A DNA stretch of 64,000 nt from Virgibacillus_P tibetensis (GCF_036026595.1 NZ_JARZFX010000002.1:620001-684000), one strand, 5' to 3'; counted from the first letter of the stretch, positions 53,281 to 62,412 are shown. The notes: a model not told the origin generated them from the letters alone. Program-made: numbers and translations.

Positions 53281-54432
53281 TTATTTTGTAATGCGGTATT
53301 TAACTACTCCCTCAACAGCTGCTGCCTGTACATGTAAGTTATTATCCAGCACAACATAATCCGCTATTTTCCCGGGTTGGATGCTGCCTAATTCCTTTTC
53401 TTTTCCTAAGCTCATTGCCGGTGAAAGTGACCCGCGATGCCAGATTTCAGTCAATGGTTTGCCACTCCATTGCTGCAAATTTTTCACAGCCTCAATTAAT
53501 TTCAAGGTGCTGCCTGCCAGGGAACCCGTCTTCGTCCGAGCAATTCCGTCCTGCATGATGACTGGGAATTCGCCAAGCTGATACTCCCCGTCCGGCATCA
53601 ATCCTGCGCGCATGCAATCCGTAATTAATACAAGTTTGTCCTGCTTCGTCCGTAGTGCCATCGCAGCAACATCCGGATGGACATGAAAACCGTCACAGAT
53701 CAATTCAGCAAAAGCATGATCCTGTGTCAGTGCCGCTCCGGCAACCCCTGGCTCACGGTGATGGAGACCTGACATGCCATTAAATAAATGGACAAAATTA
53801 CGTGCGCCCGCGTTTACTGCATTCGTGCAGCATTCATAGCTTGCATCCGTATGGGCAATGCTCACCAGGATGCCTGCTTCACTCATCGAACGGATGAATT
53901 CCACTGAACCCTCGCGCTCAGGAGCCAGAGCAATTTTTACAATAGAACCTTCCGCCAGCTGCTGCCAGTGCTGAAATTCATCCATACTCGGATCACGGAA
54001 ATAAGCAGGGTTTTGTGCTCCCTTATGTTTTTCCGTAAAATACGGACCCTCCAGAAAAATACCTTCCGATCGCGCACCAGGTAAACCACTGTTCACCGCT
54101 TCTGTAACAGCACGAATGGCTTGGTCTAAATCCGCTTTCGAAGACGTCAATGTTGTCGGCAGAAATCGCGTAACTCCAAGTGACAGTATTGCTTCTGATA
54201 CAGCGTGAACTGCCTCAGGAATGCCATCCATCATATCGTGGCCATTGATTCCGTGAATGTGCGTGTCGAACAAACCAGGGGCAATGGTGTACCCGCTCCA
54301 ATCCACAACCTCGGCTGTGGCAGGAACTTCATTAGTAAACAAACCAAATCGCCCATTTTCCACTTTTAAATAGCAATAATAATTCTCTTTTTGTTCCAAC
54401 AGAAATCGATCTGCTTTAATATAATAATTCAT
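53281..54432 (-). CDS. agaA: N-acetylhexosamine-6-phosphate deacetylase (AgaA/NagA family)
   Basis: A 383-aa amidohydrolase. The metal-binding motif is APGLFDTHIHGINGHDMMDG, followed by GIFLEGPYFTEKHKGAQNPAYF, SIAHTDASYECCTNAVNAGARNFVHLFNGMSGLHHREPG, and LITDCMRAGLMPDGEYQLG with the catalytic Asp. It removes acetate from N-acetylgalactosamine-6-phosphate (or GlcNAc-6-P). The GalNAc assignment rests on its position among PTS Aga components and AgaS; the sequence alone cannot tell the two apart. Confidence 0.9.
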   Translation of the reverse strand: MNYYIKADRFLLEQKENYYCYLKVENGRFGLFTNEVPATAEVVDWSGYTIAPGLFDTHIHGINGHDMMDGIPEAVHAVSEAILSLGVTRFLPTTLTSSKADLDQAIRAVTEAVNSGLPGARSEGIFLEGPYFTEKHKGAQNPAYFRDPSMDEFQHWQQLAEGSIVKIALAPEREGSVEFIRSMSEAGILVSIAHTDASYECCTNAVNAGARNFVHLFNGMSGLHHREPGVAGAALTQDHAFAELICDGFHVHPDVAAMALRTKQDKLVLITDCMRAGLMPDGEYQLGEFPVIMQDGIARTKTGSLAGSTLKLIEAVKNLQQWSGKPLTEIWHRGSLSPAMSLGKEKELGSIQPGKIADYVVLDNNLHVQAAAVEGVVKYRITK

Positions 54433-54462
54433 AGCACATGCTTCCTTTTGAGTTAAAGTTAC

Positions 54463-54888
54463 TTAAATGCCATCTGTATCTTTCTGAGCCGCTTTCGCTT
54501 TAACCTCGAATTGTTTAATGTTTTCTTTTCCATCTGTCAGCACTTTATCTACAAAATCCTCAAGCAGAAGCTCCCGCTGAAACAGTCCACTTAGCAGCAT
54601 AGGTGAATTCGTCCCACCCACAACACGAACATTTTCCTTCGATGCAGCAATTCGTGAGCTTACATTAAATGGAGTGCCACCAGCCAAGTCTGTAAAGCAA
54701 ACAACGCCAGAACCAGTGTCTACCTTTTCAATCGCTTTTGTGAGGAGCTGCTCCAGTTTATCGGCATCCTCCTCAAATGGGATTACCTCAATCTGCTCAA
54801 CTTTTCCAACAATCAGTTGCACAGACTCAAGCATTCCAAATGGAAAAGAGCCATGACCTGATAATACAATTCCGATCATTTTCTTCAT
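54463..54888 (-). CDS. agaF: PTS enzyme IIA, mannose family (AgaF-like)
   Basis: A 141-aa cytoplasmic EIIA-Man domain. It starts MKKMIGIVLSGHGSFPFGM, where His12 is the phosphorylated residue. GVVCFTDLAGGTPFNVSSRIA is the second conserved block. It relays phosphate from HPr to the EIIB encoded at 56945. Separated by 96 bp from the EIID gene and 30 bp from the deacetylase. Confidence 0.9.
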   Translation of the reverse strand: MKKMIGIVLSGHGSFPFGMLESVQLIVGKVEQIEVIPFEEDADKLEQLLTKAIEKVDTGSGVVCFTDLAGGTPFNVSSRIAASKENVRVVGGTNSPMLLSGLFQRELLLEDFVDKVLTDGKENIKQFEVKAKAAQKDTDGI

Positions 54889-54984
54889 CCTTTCATGGTG
54901 TGGATTTCAATCAGTTAAAGGGAGGGACGCTTTCCAACCAAGTGGAAAAACGTAACCCTTTTACTGAAAGAAATGGTACTCAAC

Positions 54985-55806
54985 TTACATGATGCCAAAG
55001 AAGGATCCAAGCAGACCTACCAGTACGGTAAGACCGATAAGCACGAGTGGTGAACGTCCTTTTTTCAAGAACCAATATACTAAAAGTGTATAAGCTAGCG
55101 GCAGCATTGCCGGCATGATTTGATCCATAATATCTGCCTGCACATTTAATTCTGCTTCACCTGAAGTCCAGATATAATCAATTTGAAACGTAACGTATGT
55201 TGCAATTAGTCCACCGACTACTGTTAAACCAACAATCGACGCAGCTCGTGACACATGTTTCGTTCCTTCTTTTAGTTTAGCAATTGCTTTAACACCCGTT
55301 TTGTAACCATAGCTCATTAAGCCAAAACGAACACCAAAGTGAATCACGTTAAACATAATCAGGAACACAAATGGTCCCATAATATTTCCCTCTACCGCCA
55401 GGGATGCACCAATACTTGCGGTGATCGGCAATAGTGTCAGATAGAACATCGCGTCCCCAATACCGCCAAGGGGTCCCATTGTAGCAATCTTAATTCCGCG
55501 GATAGCTTCCCGGTCTTCTTTCTTTTGCTCCATCGCCAGGATGATCCCCATAATAAAAGTAACCAGGAAGGGATGCGTATTGAAAAATTCCATATGGTCT
55601 TTCATCGATTTACTTAAATCTTTTTTATTTTTATGCACATGTCTCAACCCTGGAAGGATTGAGTACAGCCAACCAGCTGCCTGCATACGTTCATAGTTAA
55701 ACGATGCCTGTAGTAACAAGGATCTCCATGCCAGATGACGCAGCTGTTTCGGTTGTAGGTCTTCGGCTGGCGACGTATCTTCGTACGTATATCGATTAGA
55801 TTCCAT
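54985..55806 (-). CDS. agaD: PTS enzyme IID, mannose family (AgaD-like)
   Basis: A 273-aa membrane protein with EIID features: LAWRSLLLQASFNYERMQAAGWLYSILPGL near the N-terminus, HMEFFNTHPFLVTFIMGIILAMEQ, IRGIKIATMGPLGGIGDAMFYLTLLPI, and a final C-terminal helix. It forms the sugar channel with EIIC, whose 3' end it overlaps by 11 bp (55796-55806). Confidence 0.92.
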   Translation of the reverse strand: MESNRYTYEDTSPAEDLQPKQLRHLAWRSLLLQASFNYERMQAAGWLYSILPGLRHVHKNKKDLSKSMKDHMEFFNTHPFLVTFIMGIILAMEQKKEDREAIRGIKIATMGPLGGIGDAMFYLTLLPITASIGASLAVEGNIMGPFVFLIMFNVIHFGVRFGLMSYGYKTGVKAIAKLKEGTKHVSRAASIVGLTVVGGLIATYVTFQIDYIWTSGEAELNVQADIMDQIMPAMLPLAYTLLVYWFLKKGRSPLVLIGLTVLVGLLGSFFGIM

Positions 55807-56563
55807 CGGTTATTTCCTCCCCTCGGGGTGTTGGTCCTTGCTTGTTCTTATTTTGGTAAAAATCATACAATGCGATCGCTAACCCGATAAGAGCGATAGC
55901 TAAAATCGGCATTTGCAAATAAGCTGCCAGGATAAACCCGACAATAAAGAACATGACGTATTCGACCTTCATCATAATGCGCAGAAGCATTGCGAAACCA
56001 ATTGCCGGCATAATTCCTCCTGCGATAGACAGTCCGTGAATAATCCACTCTGGAACTGACTCGACCAGGGTCGCAGCTGATTCTGCTCCTAAATAAATTG
56101 GTAAAAATGCAATAATGGCATTGAAGAAAAACAAGATTACCAAGCCGAGATAATTTATCCGTTCTATCCCTTTATAATTCGCGTCGAGGGCGAACTTATC
56201 GGCCTTATGCATGATCGGTGCAAAAATTGTAAAGAATAATGTGATCAATCCCTGTACAGCCACGGCAAATGGAATTGCCACACCAACCGCCACATTGGGA
56301 TCCTGTCCGACGATAATTCCAAACGCCGTACCAATTACCCCACCGATAACCACGTTTGGTGGCTGTGCTCCCGCAAGAGGAACCATTCCCATCCAGATTA
56401 ATTCCAGGGTACCCCCAACAATCAAGCCTGTTGTAACATCACCTAAAATAATCCCAACCACAAGACCAGTCACCACTGGTCTGTGAATATGTGTTAATCC
56501 GTTAAAAAGGTCAATACCGATAATACCGGCCCATAAAGCAATTAAAAGAGCCTCCACTAACAT
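55796..56563 (-). CDS. agaC: PTS enzyme IIC, mannose family (AgaC/AgaW-like)
   Basis: A 255-aa membrane protein of the EIIC-Man type, with LFNGLTHIHRPVVTGLVVGIILGDVTTGLIVGGTLELIWMGMVPLAGAQPPNVVIGGVIGTAF and a Gly/Ala-rich helix set. It binds and moves the sugar (probably GalNAc and/or galactosamine) with EIID. It is preceded by a 380-bp gap holding a dispersed repeat, so the otherwise compact operon is interrupted here. Confidence 0.92.
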   Translation of the reverse strand: MLVEALLIALWAGIIGIDLFNGLTHIHRPVVTGLVVGIILGDVTTGLIVGGTLELIWMGMVPLAGAQPPNVVIGGVIGTAFGIIVGQDPNVAVGVAIPFAVAVQGLITLFFTIFAPIMHKADKFALDANYKGIERINYLGLVILFFFNAIIAFLPIYLGAESAATLVESVPEWIIHGLSIAGGIMPAIGFAMLLRIMMKVEYVMFFIVGFILAAYLQMPILAIALIGLAIALYDFYQNKNKQGPTPRGEEITDGI

Positions 56564-56639
56564 AACGAATCCCTCCCGTTCCTTTAAATTTATCTACTTG
56601 TATATTTTGTTTTTTTCGCGTATGGTTTGATGCTGTTGC

Positions 56640-56900
56640 TAAAATTGCGTTGTTGAACTTTGCAGTAGTATTAAGCAAGATTCTCTAACTGACGCAACTG
56701 GAAGATACTCGCTTTCCGTGGGCAACTACTCAGCCTCCTCGCTCGTTCCTCACTGCGGGGTCTTCACATGTTGCTGTTCCCACTGGAGTCTCGCATATTC
56801 CAGCTGCTAGTTGAGTGCATGTTTACTTCAGGAATAAATGAACAATTACCAGCGCAGGAAAATACACGTAGACTCCTCGAAAATTTAAACCGCAGTTTCA
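56640..56900. repeat. GC-rich dispersed intergenic repeat inside the aga operon
   Basis: Between the EIIB and EIIC genes lies a GC-rich stretch with GCTTTCCGTGGGCAACTACT, CAGCCTCCTCGCTCG, CACTGCGGGGTCTTCA and TGCTGTTCCCACTGGAGTCT. This is the pattern of a dispersed repeat found in intergenic spacers of many Bacillaceae (recalled from general knowledge, not searched). Its two halves are partly complementary, so the RNA could fold into a long hairpin. It occupies most of the 380-bp gap. Confidence 0.75.
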
Positions 56901-56944
56901 ATGGTGCTGGTAACCGCAATCCCAACATCTAGAAAACAGCCATT

Positions 56945-57424
56945 TTAAAACAGGTCTAAAATATTCTGGCCTTTTTCATTAGGGACTTTTCTTAAATCGA
57001 GGTTTACACCTAATTCATCTAAACGTTTGAATGCTTCAATATCCTTGTCATCAACAGATACAGTGGATGAAACCTGCTTCTTGCCTTCTTCATAATGCAT
57101 GTTCCCAATGTTCAGATGGTCGATAGGTACACCGCCCTCTTTTAATGCCAATGCGTCATGTACGTCTTTTACTACTAAAAAGATCTTTTGACGTGGGGAA
57201 GCTTTATGAATAACGTCAATTGTCTTTTCCAATGAAAAATAGCGAGCCTGAATCACATCCGGAAGTACCATATCCATCAAGTTTTGCTGTACTACATCCT
57301 TCGAAACCTTGTCATTGGCGACTACTACTAAGTTCGCACCAAGATGGTTCACCCACGTAACTCCTACCTGGCCATGAATTAAACGATTATCGATTCTTGT
57401 TAATAAAATATTTGGTCCTGACAT
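56945..57424 (-). CDS. agaB: PTS enzyme IIB, mannose family (AgaB/AgaV-like)
   Basis: A 159-aa cytoplasmic EIIB. The N-terminus MSGPNILLTRIDNRLIHGQVGVTWVNHLGANLVVVAND contains the phosphorylated His17. VLPDVIQARYFSLEKTIDVI and VPIDHLNIGNMHYEEGKKQVSSTVSVDD are further family blocks. I chose ATG 57424, preceded by AAAGGATGATCAGC; an upstream ATG would add 23 unrelated residues. It receives phosphate from the EIIA and transfers it to the incoming sugar. Confidence 0.92.
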   Translation of the reverse strand: MSGPNILLTRIDNRLIHGQVGVTWVNHLGANLVVVANDKVSKDVVQQNLMDMVLPDVIQARYFSLEKTIDVIHKASPRQKIFLVVKDVHDALALKEGGVPIDHLNIGNMHYEEGKKQVSSTVSVDDKDIEAFKRLDELGVNLDLRKVPNEKGQNILDLF

Positions 57425-57578
57425 GCTGATCATCCTTTCGTTTGCAACGCTAAATTTAGTCTTGCTGTATTTTTTTATTGTAAGGGTTATCATTCTTTGT
57501 ACAGAGAAGCCAAGAGCTCCTCTTACTCTAGCTATCTATCACTATTCGACAAAATTCGGGAAGTGACAGGCACCTCCT

Positions 57579-58754
57579 CTATTTGTATATTGTTACGCCT
57601 TGGACGACGCGGTTTACTCGGCCGTCGGGGCTTGGGTTGTCTGGTGTGATTCCTAGCTGGATTGATTTTTTTAATGCGAGTGTCTGGGCGAAGATTACGT
57701 ATAATAACGCCAGATAGAAATCGCTTGAAACGTCTTTTTTACTGTGGTTAACATGCAGTGTCCAGTCAGCAAGTGATTCTACTTCTTCGTCCTCTTTCTC
57801 TGTCAGTGCAACTACCTTCATTCCAGATTCATCTGCAGCCAGTTCACGCAGAATATCCATATCGTATTTTCTTGTGTATGGATCCTGTGACATAAACAGA
57901 ACAACTACTAATTTCTCATTTAAAATAGACTTCGGACCATGACGGAACCCGAGGGATGATTCATGAATCGCAACAACCTGTCCCGCAGAAAGCTCCAGCA
58001 TCTTGAGTGCAGCCTCATGCGATAATTGACCAAGTGCTCCTGATCCTAAGTAAACAATCCGATCAAAATCAAAATTGAGAATCTCGTCAATTGGACCGGT
58101 AACCGAATCAACCACACGCTCTGCATTCGCAATCAATTGTGTCGCATTATTGCCAGTAAACGCATTTACTGTAAATAGGCTATACGCTGTAAGAATCATG
58201 CTAGTAAAGCTGCTCGTCATTGCAAACCCTTGATCATGCGCCTTTTCAGGTGTTAAAACCACGAGGCTCTTTTCATCATTCTTACTGTTCTTTGCTAACT
58301 GTCCATCTTTGTTACATGTAATAACGACTTGATAAAAGTCATTGATCAATTCCTGTCCCATCGAAACAGCAGCCACACTCTCCGGGCTGTTCCCCGATCT
58401 TGCAAACGATACTAAAATAGTCGGAACCTCTTTAAACAGATATTCATTCGGATTGGAAACAATATCTGTCGTCGGAATCGCTTCAAACAGCACATGCTGT
58501 TTATTGTTTTGTTTACGCAATTCCGGCACTAGCGTATCGCCAACAAATGCGGAAGTACCAGCACCAGTGAAAATAACACGTACTTGTTCATGCCTTGTAT
58601 AAATGGACTCAATAAATTCCTTTGATGAATCCTTACTGTGAAATAGCGTTGAAACAAGTTCCTTCCATACAGCTGGCTGTTGGTGAATTTCAGTAGCCGT
58701 TTTTATTCCCTTATTTTTTTCCAGTTCTTCTTTTGTTAGATTAAACATATTCAT
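57579..58754 (-). CDS. agaS: SIS-domain sugar isomerase/deaminase AgaS
   Basis: A 391-aa protein with two SIS domains. Motifs include VIFTGAGTSAFVGDTLVPEL, TILVSFARSGNSPESVAAV, VYLGSGALGQLSHEAALKMLELSAGQVVAIHESSLGFRHGPKSIL and LAKNSKNDEKSL. AgaS converts galactosamine-6-phosphate to tagatose-6-phosphate with release of ammonia, which links the deacetylase to the kinase/aldolase pair in the same operon. It is the first enzyme gene after the regulator, with an operator-like site just upstream. Confidence 0.92.
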   Translation of the reverse strand: MNMFNLTKEELEKNKGIKTATEIHQQPAVWKELVSTLFHSKDSSKEFIESIYTRHEQVRVIFTGAGTSAFVGDTLVPELRKQNNKQHVLFEAIPTTDIVSNPNEYLFKEVPTILVSFARSGNSPESVAAVSMGQELINDFYQVVITCNKDGQLAKNSKNDEKSLVVLTPEKAHDQGFAMTSSFTSMILTAYSLFTVNAFTGNNATQLIANAERVVDSVTGPIDEILNFDFDRIVYLGSGALGQLSHEAALKMLELSAGQVVAIHESSLGFRHGPKSILNEKLVVVLFMSQDPYTRKYDMDILRELAADESGMKVVALTEKEDEEVESLADWTLHVNHSKKDVSSDFYLALLYVIFAQTLALKKSIQLGITPDNPSPDGRVNRVVQGVTIYK

Positions 58755-58796
58755 CCTCCAGTTTTTATTCTAGTTAGGTTATTTCATTATTTCATG

Positions 58797-58816
58797 TGGT
58801 TATGTTGTCATTACCA
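58797..58816 (-). promoter_or_regulatory. Possible AgaR operator upstream of agaS
   Basis: The plus-strand sequence TGGTTATG-TTGT-CATTACCA is an imperfect dyad with the same half-site (TGGTTAT) as the perfect operator at 59645-59656. It lies 43 bp before the agaS start, after the hairpin that ends the regulator gene. The longer spacing between halves makes it weaker evidence. Confidence 0.5.
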
Positions 58817-58833
58817 GTTACTCTGAAAATATA

Positions 58834-58871
58834 CTCTATTAAGTCTTAACATTCGTTTTAACTTAATAGAG
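58834..58871 (-). terminator. Hairpin between the regulator gene and agaS
   Basis: A perfect 10-bp stem CTCTATTAAG / CTTAATAGAG with an 18-base loop, followed on the minus strand by TATATTTTC. It starts 4 bp after the regulator stop and could be a terminator or attenuator. Confidence 0.6.
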
Positions 58872-58874
58872 CTG

Positions 58875-59591
58875 TTAGGTTAATTCCACGGTATAGTCGA
58901 ATTTGTCTCCTCGAGCCACACTAATCGTGTACTCAATTAATTCATTTTCATGAAAAGCAAAGCGTTTAATTAGCATTGCAGGATTATTCATCATCATTCC
59001 CAGGTGCTTTGCCTCTACCTCCCGCACACTTGTTGCGGAAAATCGTTCAATTGCTTTTGTCACACCAACCTTGTAATCATCCTGGAAGATATCATACATC
59101 GGTCGCTGGTCCATATCAGCCGCTGTTAGGTCAGGAAAGAATTTCTTTGGCAAATAGGATTTTTCATACATTAAAGGCTCCCCATCCGCCAGTCGCAGTC
59201 GAACAACCTGAAAAACCTCGTCCAGTGGCACAAGCTCCATTTTCTCTGCCAGCCTATCATCGACCGCTATTTCTTTAAATGATAGAACTTCTGTCGTCGG
59301 GGTTTTTCCCATTTCCTTCATTTCCTCGGTAAAACTGTAAAGCTTCACCAGATTCTGATTAATTGACTTTGGTGCAACAAAGGTCCCTTTTCCATGCAGC
59401 TTATAAATGTAACCTTCGCGTTCCAAATCCTGCAGTGCTTGCCTAACAGTAATTCGACTTAAATTATAAATCTCACACAGTTCACGTTCTGAAGGCAGCT
59501 TTTGATGTTCCTCGTAATCCTGTGCATCTATCTTTTTTATTAAATTCTCTATCAGCTGCAAGTACAGCGGAACTTTACTGTTTTTATTCAA
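58875..59591 (-). CDS. agaR: GntR/HutC-family transcriptional regulator of the aga operon
   Basis: A 238-aa regulator. Residues 1-70 form the GntR winged helix (PLYLQLIENLIKKIDAQDYEEHQKLPSERELCEIYNLSRITVRQALQDLEREGYIYKLHGKGTFVA). Residues 80-235 form the UTRA effector domain (FTEEMKEMGKTPTTEVLSF). It resembles NagR/YvoA, which binds amino-sugar phosphates. A perfect dyad between its promoter and its start suggests autoregulation; the effector is probably galactosamine-6-P or GalNAc-6-P. Confidence 0.9.
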   Translation of the reverse strand: MNKNSKVPLYLQLIENLIKKIDAQDYEEHQKLPSERELCEIYNLSRITVRQALQDLEREGYIYKLHGKGTFVAPKSINQNLVKLYSFTEEMKEMGKTPTTEVLSFKEIAVDDRLAEKMELVPLDEVFQVVRLRLADGEPLMYEKSYLPKKFFPDLTAADMDQRPMYDIFQDDYKVGVTKAIERFSATSVREVEAKHLGMMMNNPAMLIKRFAFHENELIEYTISVARGDKFDYTVELT

Positions 59592-59644
59592 TTGTAGATT
59601 GCCACCTCCTAGATCTGATACTAAAAAATCTGTTGAATTTATAG

Positions 59645-59694
59645 TGGTTATAACCAGTTAAATTTATTATAAAATACATTTTCAAAAATGTAAA
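59645..59694 (-). promoter_or_regulatory. Sigma-A promoter and perfect operator dyad upstream of agaR
   Basis: On the minus strand TTTACA (-35, 59694-59689) and TATAAT (-10, 59671-59666) are separated by exactly 17 bp. Nine bases downstream is the perfect 12-bp palindrome TGGTTATAACCA (59656-59645), where a bound repressor would block transcription. It resembles the NagR-type box TGGTxTAxACCA. This is the best regulatory site in the window. Confidence 0.82.
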
Positions 59695-59901
59695 GGCTTT
59701 CTCATTAGAAAAGTTAGAGTAGCTTGTCCATCCACGATAAGCTTGGGGAAATTTAACAAAAACGTTCTTGCCTCAGATTAGTTGAACACTTTAGGAGAAG
59801 GTTAGCGCTGGTCGAGGAAAGTTCCTCAGTAAGATCACTTGTGCTGTGTACAATTTTTCATTGCATACCTCCGCCTGTTTTGTACAACTAAATTTATAGC
59901 A
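59695..59901. other. Intergenic region upstream of the agaR promoter
   Basis: About 210 bp between the aga promoter and the end of the next regulator gene, part of a gap of over 300 bp (59592-59921). I see no gene, RNA or repeat here. Confidence 0.35.
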
Positions 59902-59940
59902 TAAAAAAAGCGCCCGATCCATTATGATCTGACACTCTTT
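59902..59940 (-). terminator. Terminator overlapping the end of the LacI regulator gene
   Basis: On the minus strand AGTGTCAGATC pairs with GATCGGGCGCT (with G-U pairs and one mismatch) and is followed by TTTTTTT. The stop codon of the regulator lies inside the stem. Confidence 0.7.
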
Positions 59941-60914
59941 CGTATAACAAGTTTCGTCGCAATAACCACTCTCTTGGCAATCTTTCTGCCTTCCAGTCGT
60001 TCTACAAGTGTATCTACAGCTGTCTCTCCCATGATCTCCGTATATACTTTAATCGTGCTAAGTGAAGGATAGACATATTTGGAAACAGACATATCATTTA
60101 TTCCGATGATGCTTACGCGTTCCGGAACAGCAACCTTTGCTTCATGAAGTGCTCGCAGGCTTCCAATCGCCATGACATCACTGCTCATAAAGAAAGCAGT
60201 TGGCAGCTCGTCACCAAGCTCCTCAATTGCCTGTTTCATTAAATTATAGCCTTCATCAACGGAAAAGGAGCCAATATAAACGAATCGGTTATCAAATAGC
60301 CCTTTTTCTTCCATGTACGATTGAAATGTTTTTTCACGAAGATCAACAAGTGGTTCTTTTTCACCTTTTAAAATCTCTCTGCCACCAATAAACCCGATTT
60401 CCTTATGAGCTGTATCGATAAAATAATCAATTATTTTATGGGTAGCTCTTTCAAAGTCAATAACGACGGAGTCAAATTTATCCCCATCCGGGCTATAATC
60501 CACAAAAACCACCTTTGAATTGATTTTCGTTAAAGCCTCTACCTGGGAATTACTGAATTTCCCCACAGCAATAATCCCCTCTATCTCCTCAGCAGGTATT
60601 TCATGTATGTTATCAAAGAAGTAAATTTCAGCATTCATATCTAATTCCTTGCAGCGCTGCTCAATGCCAAGCCGTATAGAAAGATAATATAAGTCACTCA
60701 ATTCTTCTTTTTCTGTATACCAGTGGACAATAGCAAATCTCTGACCAACATATTTATTCGTAGACCTTTTTCGGTAAGACAACTCTTCCGCTGCTTCAAA
60801 AATTTTCTTTTTTGTTTTATCAGCAACAGATAAGGTTACATCGTAATTTAACACACGAGATACAGTCGCAGGAGAGACACCTGCTTTTAGTGCTATATCT
60901 TTAATAGTGGCCAC
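59922..60914 (-). CDS. LacI-family transcriptional regulator
   Basis: A 330-aa regulator with the LacI helix-turn-helix (ATIKDIALKAGVSPATVSRVLNYDVTLSVADKTKKKIFEAAEEL) and the effector-binding domain (FAIVHWYTEKEELSDLYYLSIRLGIEQRC ... AFFMSSDVMAIGSLRALHEAKVAVPERVSIIGIND). GTG 60914 is chosen: GGGGATGA precedes it and it places MATIKDIA at the N-terminus as in relatives. It resembles GalR/MsmR-like regulators of galactoside use. It probably controls the oxidoreductase and ABC transporter genes upstream. Confidence 0.88.
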   Translation of the reverse strand: MATIKDIALKAGVSPATVSRVLNYDVTLSVADKTKKKIFEAAEELSYRKRSTNKYVGQRFAIVHWYTEKEELSDLYYLSIRLGIEQRCKELDMNAEIYFFDNIHEIPAEEIEGIIAVGKFSNSQVEALTKINSKVVFVDYSPDGDKFDSVVIDFERATHKIIDYFIDTAHKEIGFIGGREILKGEKEPLVDLREKTFQSYMEEKGLFDNRFVYIGSFSVDEGYNLMKQAIEELGDELPTAFFMSSDVMAIGSLRALHEAKVAVPERVSIIGINDMSVSKYVYPSLSTIKVYTEIMGETAVDTLVERLEGRKIAKRVVIATKLVIRKSVRS

Positions 60915-61004
60915 TAAATCATCCCCTCTATACACTACCTGAATATATAAACTCTTCTATTTCTATTTTACCATTTTTCTGATGATGATCCTAATTAAGG
61001 GAAA

Positions 61005-61039
61005 ATAAAGAAGACAGGATTACTACTGCCTTCTTTATT
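61005..61039 (-). terminator. Terminator after the oxidoreductase gene
   Basis: Stem AATAAAGAAG...CAG / CTG...CTTCTTTATT with one unpaired base per arm, followed by a T-rich stretch on the minus strand. Confidence 0.7.
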
Positions 61040-61089
61040 CAAGAAAACTTCTGATTTTTAATTAAAAAGTTAGAGGTGCTATCCTTGCC

Positions 61090-62343
61090 TTACCGTAATT
61101 GATAATGCTTGCTGATATCGATAACTTTCCCATTATCCAGCCTGGATGCTTCCGCAGCAAACGCCAGCAAATGGCTTTCCAGTGATACTGCTGCTGAAGA
61201 CCTGCTTTGACCGCCATTATAGTTTCTAACCTCATTCAGAAAATCCCGGACAATGCCTTCATCACCACCGCCATGGCCGCTTAGTGGTTTATTTAAATGT
61301 GTAACAGTTTCGTTTTGACTTAGAAAATCAAAGACAGATATTGTATTCTCGTCCATCTTCCCTCTAATCTCACCCTTAGTACCCATAATTTGCACAATAC
61401 GGGTCTGTTCTCTTGTAAAACCACACATACTGAAAGTTGCTGTAGCGCCAGTTTCGAACTCCAGGTTGACCACTTGATGATCAACGACATTATTATCCGA
61501 TTGGTAAACACATTTCCCATATGGTGTCGTATTCAATGCATCAATTATGCCTTCTCTTGTATCATCCGTTGTAAACTTCCTTGCCCAGCCTCTGCCCTCT
61601 CCCAGATAATATCTACCTGCATGAAAAGGACATTCATTTTCTGCAGGACATCCATCCAGACAACGTAAAGGGGCACCTTCAGGGGCATTTTCCTTCTTAA
61701 AGTGCATGAGGGAACCGAACGAACTTACATACATGCATTTCTGATCCATTAAGTACATTAATATATCCATATCATGGCAGGATTTCTGTAGAATCATTGG
61801 ACTTGATTTATCACTATTATTCCAATTTCCACGGACAAAGCTGTGAGACATGTGCATAACTTCTACATTCTCATTCAGCTGTATAGAAACAACATCCCCT
61901 ATTGTTCCTTTTTCAATTATCTTTTTAATAGTTTGCCAGAATGGTGTATACCTCAGTACATGACAAATAGTTAATAGTTTACCATGCTCTTCTGCAGCTT
62001 TCACCATAGATATACATTCCTCGGGATCCGGCGACATCGGTTTTTCCAATAAAACATGATAGCCTCGTTTAATTGCTCTCACAGTTGGCTCATAATGTTC
62101 CCTGTCCAACGTACATACGAGAGCTACATCAGCATCAATGTTACAATCCAGCAGTTCCTCCCAGGAAGTAAAGCAATTATTTTCTGAGATTGAATGTTCA
62201 GTCGCGAAGTTGTTTCTTTTTTCTGTATTCGGTTCTGCTACCGCAACAAATTCCAATTCATGTGGATATGAAACAGCATAGGGAGCATAGGCCTTTGCAC
62301 CCCTATCCCCCGCACCAATCAATACTGCCTTTATTTTTTTCAA
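61090..62343 (-). CDS. Gfo/Idh/MocA family oxidoreductase with a cysteine-rich insert
   Basis: A 417-aa NAD(P)-dependent oxidoreductase. The Rossmann N-terminus is KKIKAVLIGAGDRGAKAYAPYAVSYP, and HVLLEKPMSPDPEECISMVKAAEEHGKLLTICHVLRYTPFW holds the catalytic EKP motif. Around residues 220-240 there is an insert CLDGCPAENECPFHAGRYYLGEGRGW with three spaced cysteines (CxxxC-x5-C), seen in some relatives of this family and perhaps metal-binding. Start TTG 62343 is preferred (GAGGAG upstream). Likely acts on the sugar imported by the adjacent ABC transporter. Confidence 0.87.
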   Translation of the reverse strand: MKKIKAVLIGAGDRGAKAYAPYAVSYPHELEFVAVAEPNTEKRNNFATEHSISENNCFTSWEELLDCNIDADVALVCTLDREHYEPTVRAIKRGYHVLLEKPMSPDPEECISMVKAAEEHGKLLTICHVLRYTPFWQTIKKIIEKGTIGDVVSIQLNENVEVMHMSHSFVRGNWNNSDKSSPMILQKSCHDMDILMYLMDQKCMYVSSFGSLMHFKKENAPEGAPLRCLDGCPAENECPFHAGRYYLGEGRGWARKFTTDDTREGIIDALNTTPYGKCVYQSDNNVVDHQVVNLEFETGATATFSMCGFTREQTRIVQIMGTKGEIRGKMDENTISVFDFLSQNETVTHLNKPLSGHGGGDEGIVRDFLNEVRNYNGGQSRSSAAVSLESHLLAFAAEASRLDNGKVIDISKHYQLR

Positions 62344-62412
62344 GGTAATAATTCTCCTCTCTGAAAAGTAATATATCACTTTATTTAACCCAATTCATTG
62401 TAAAATAACAAT

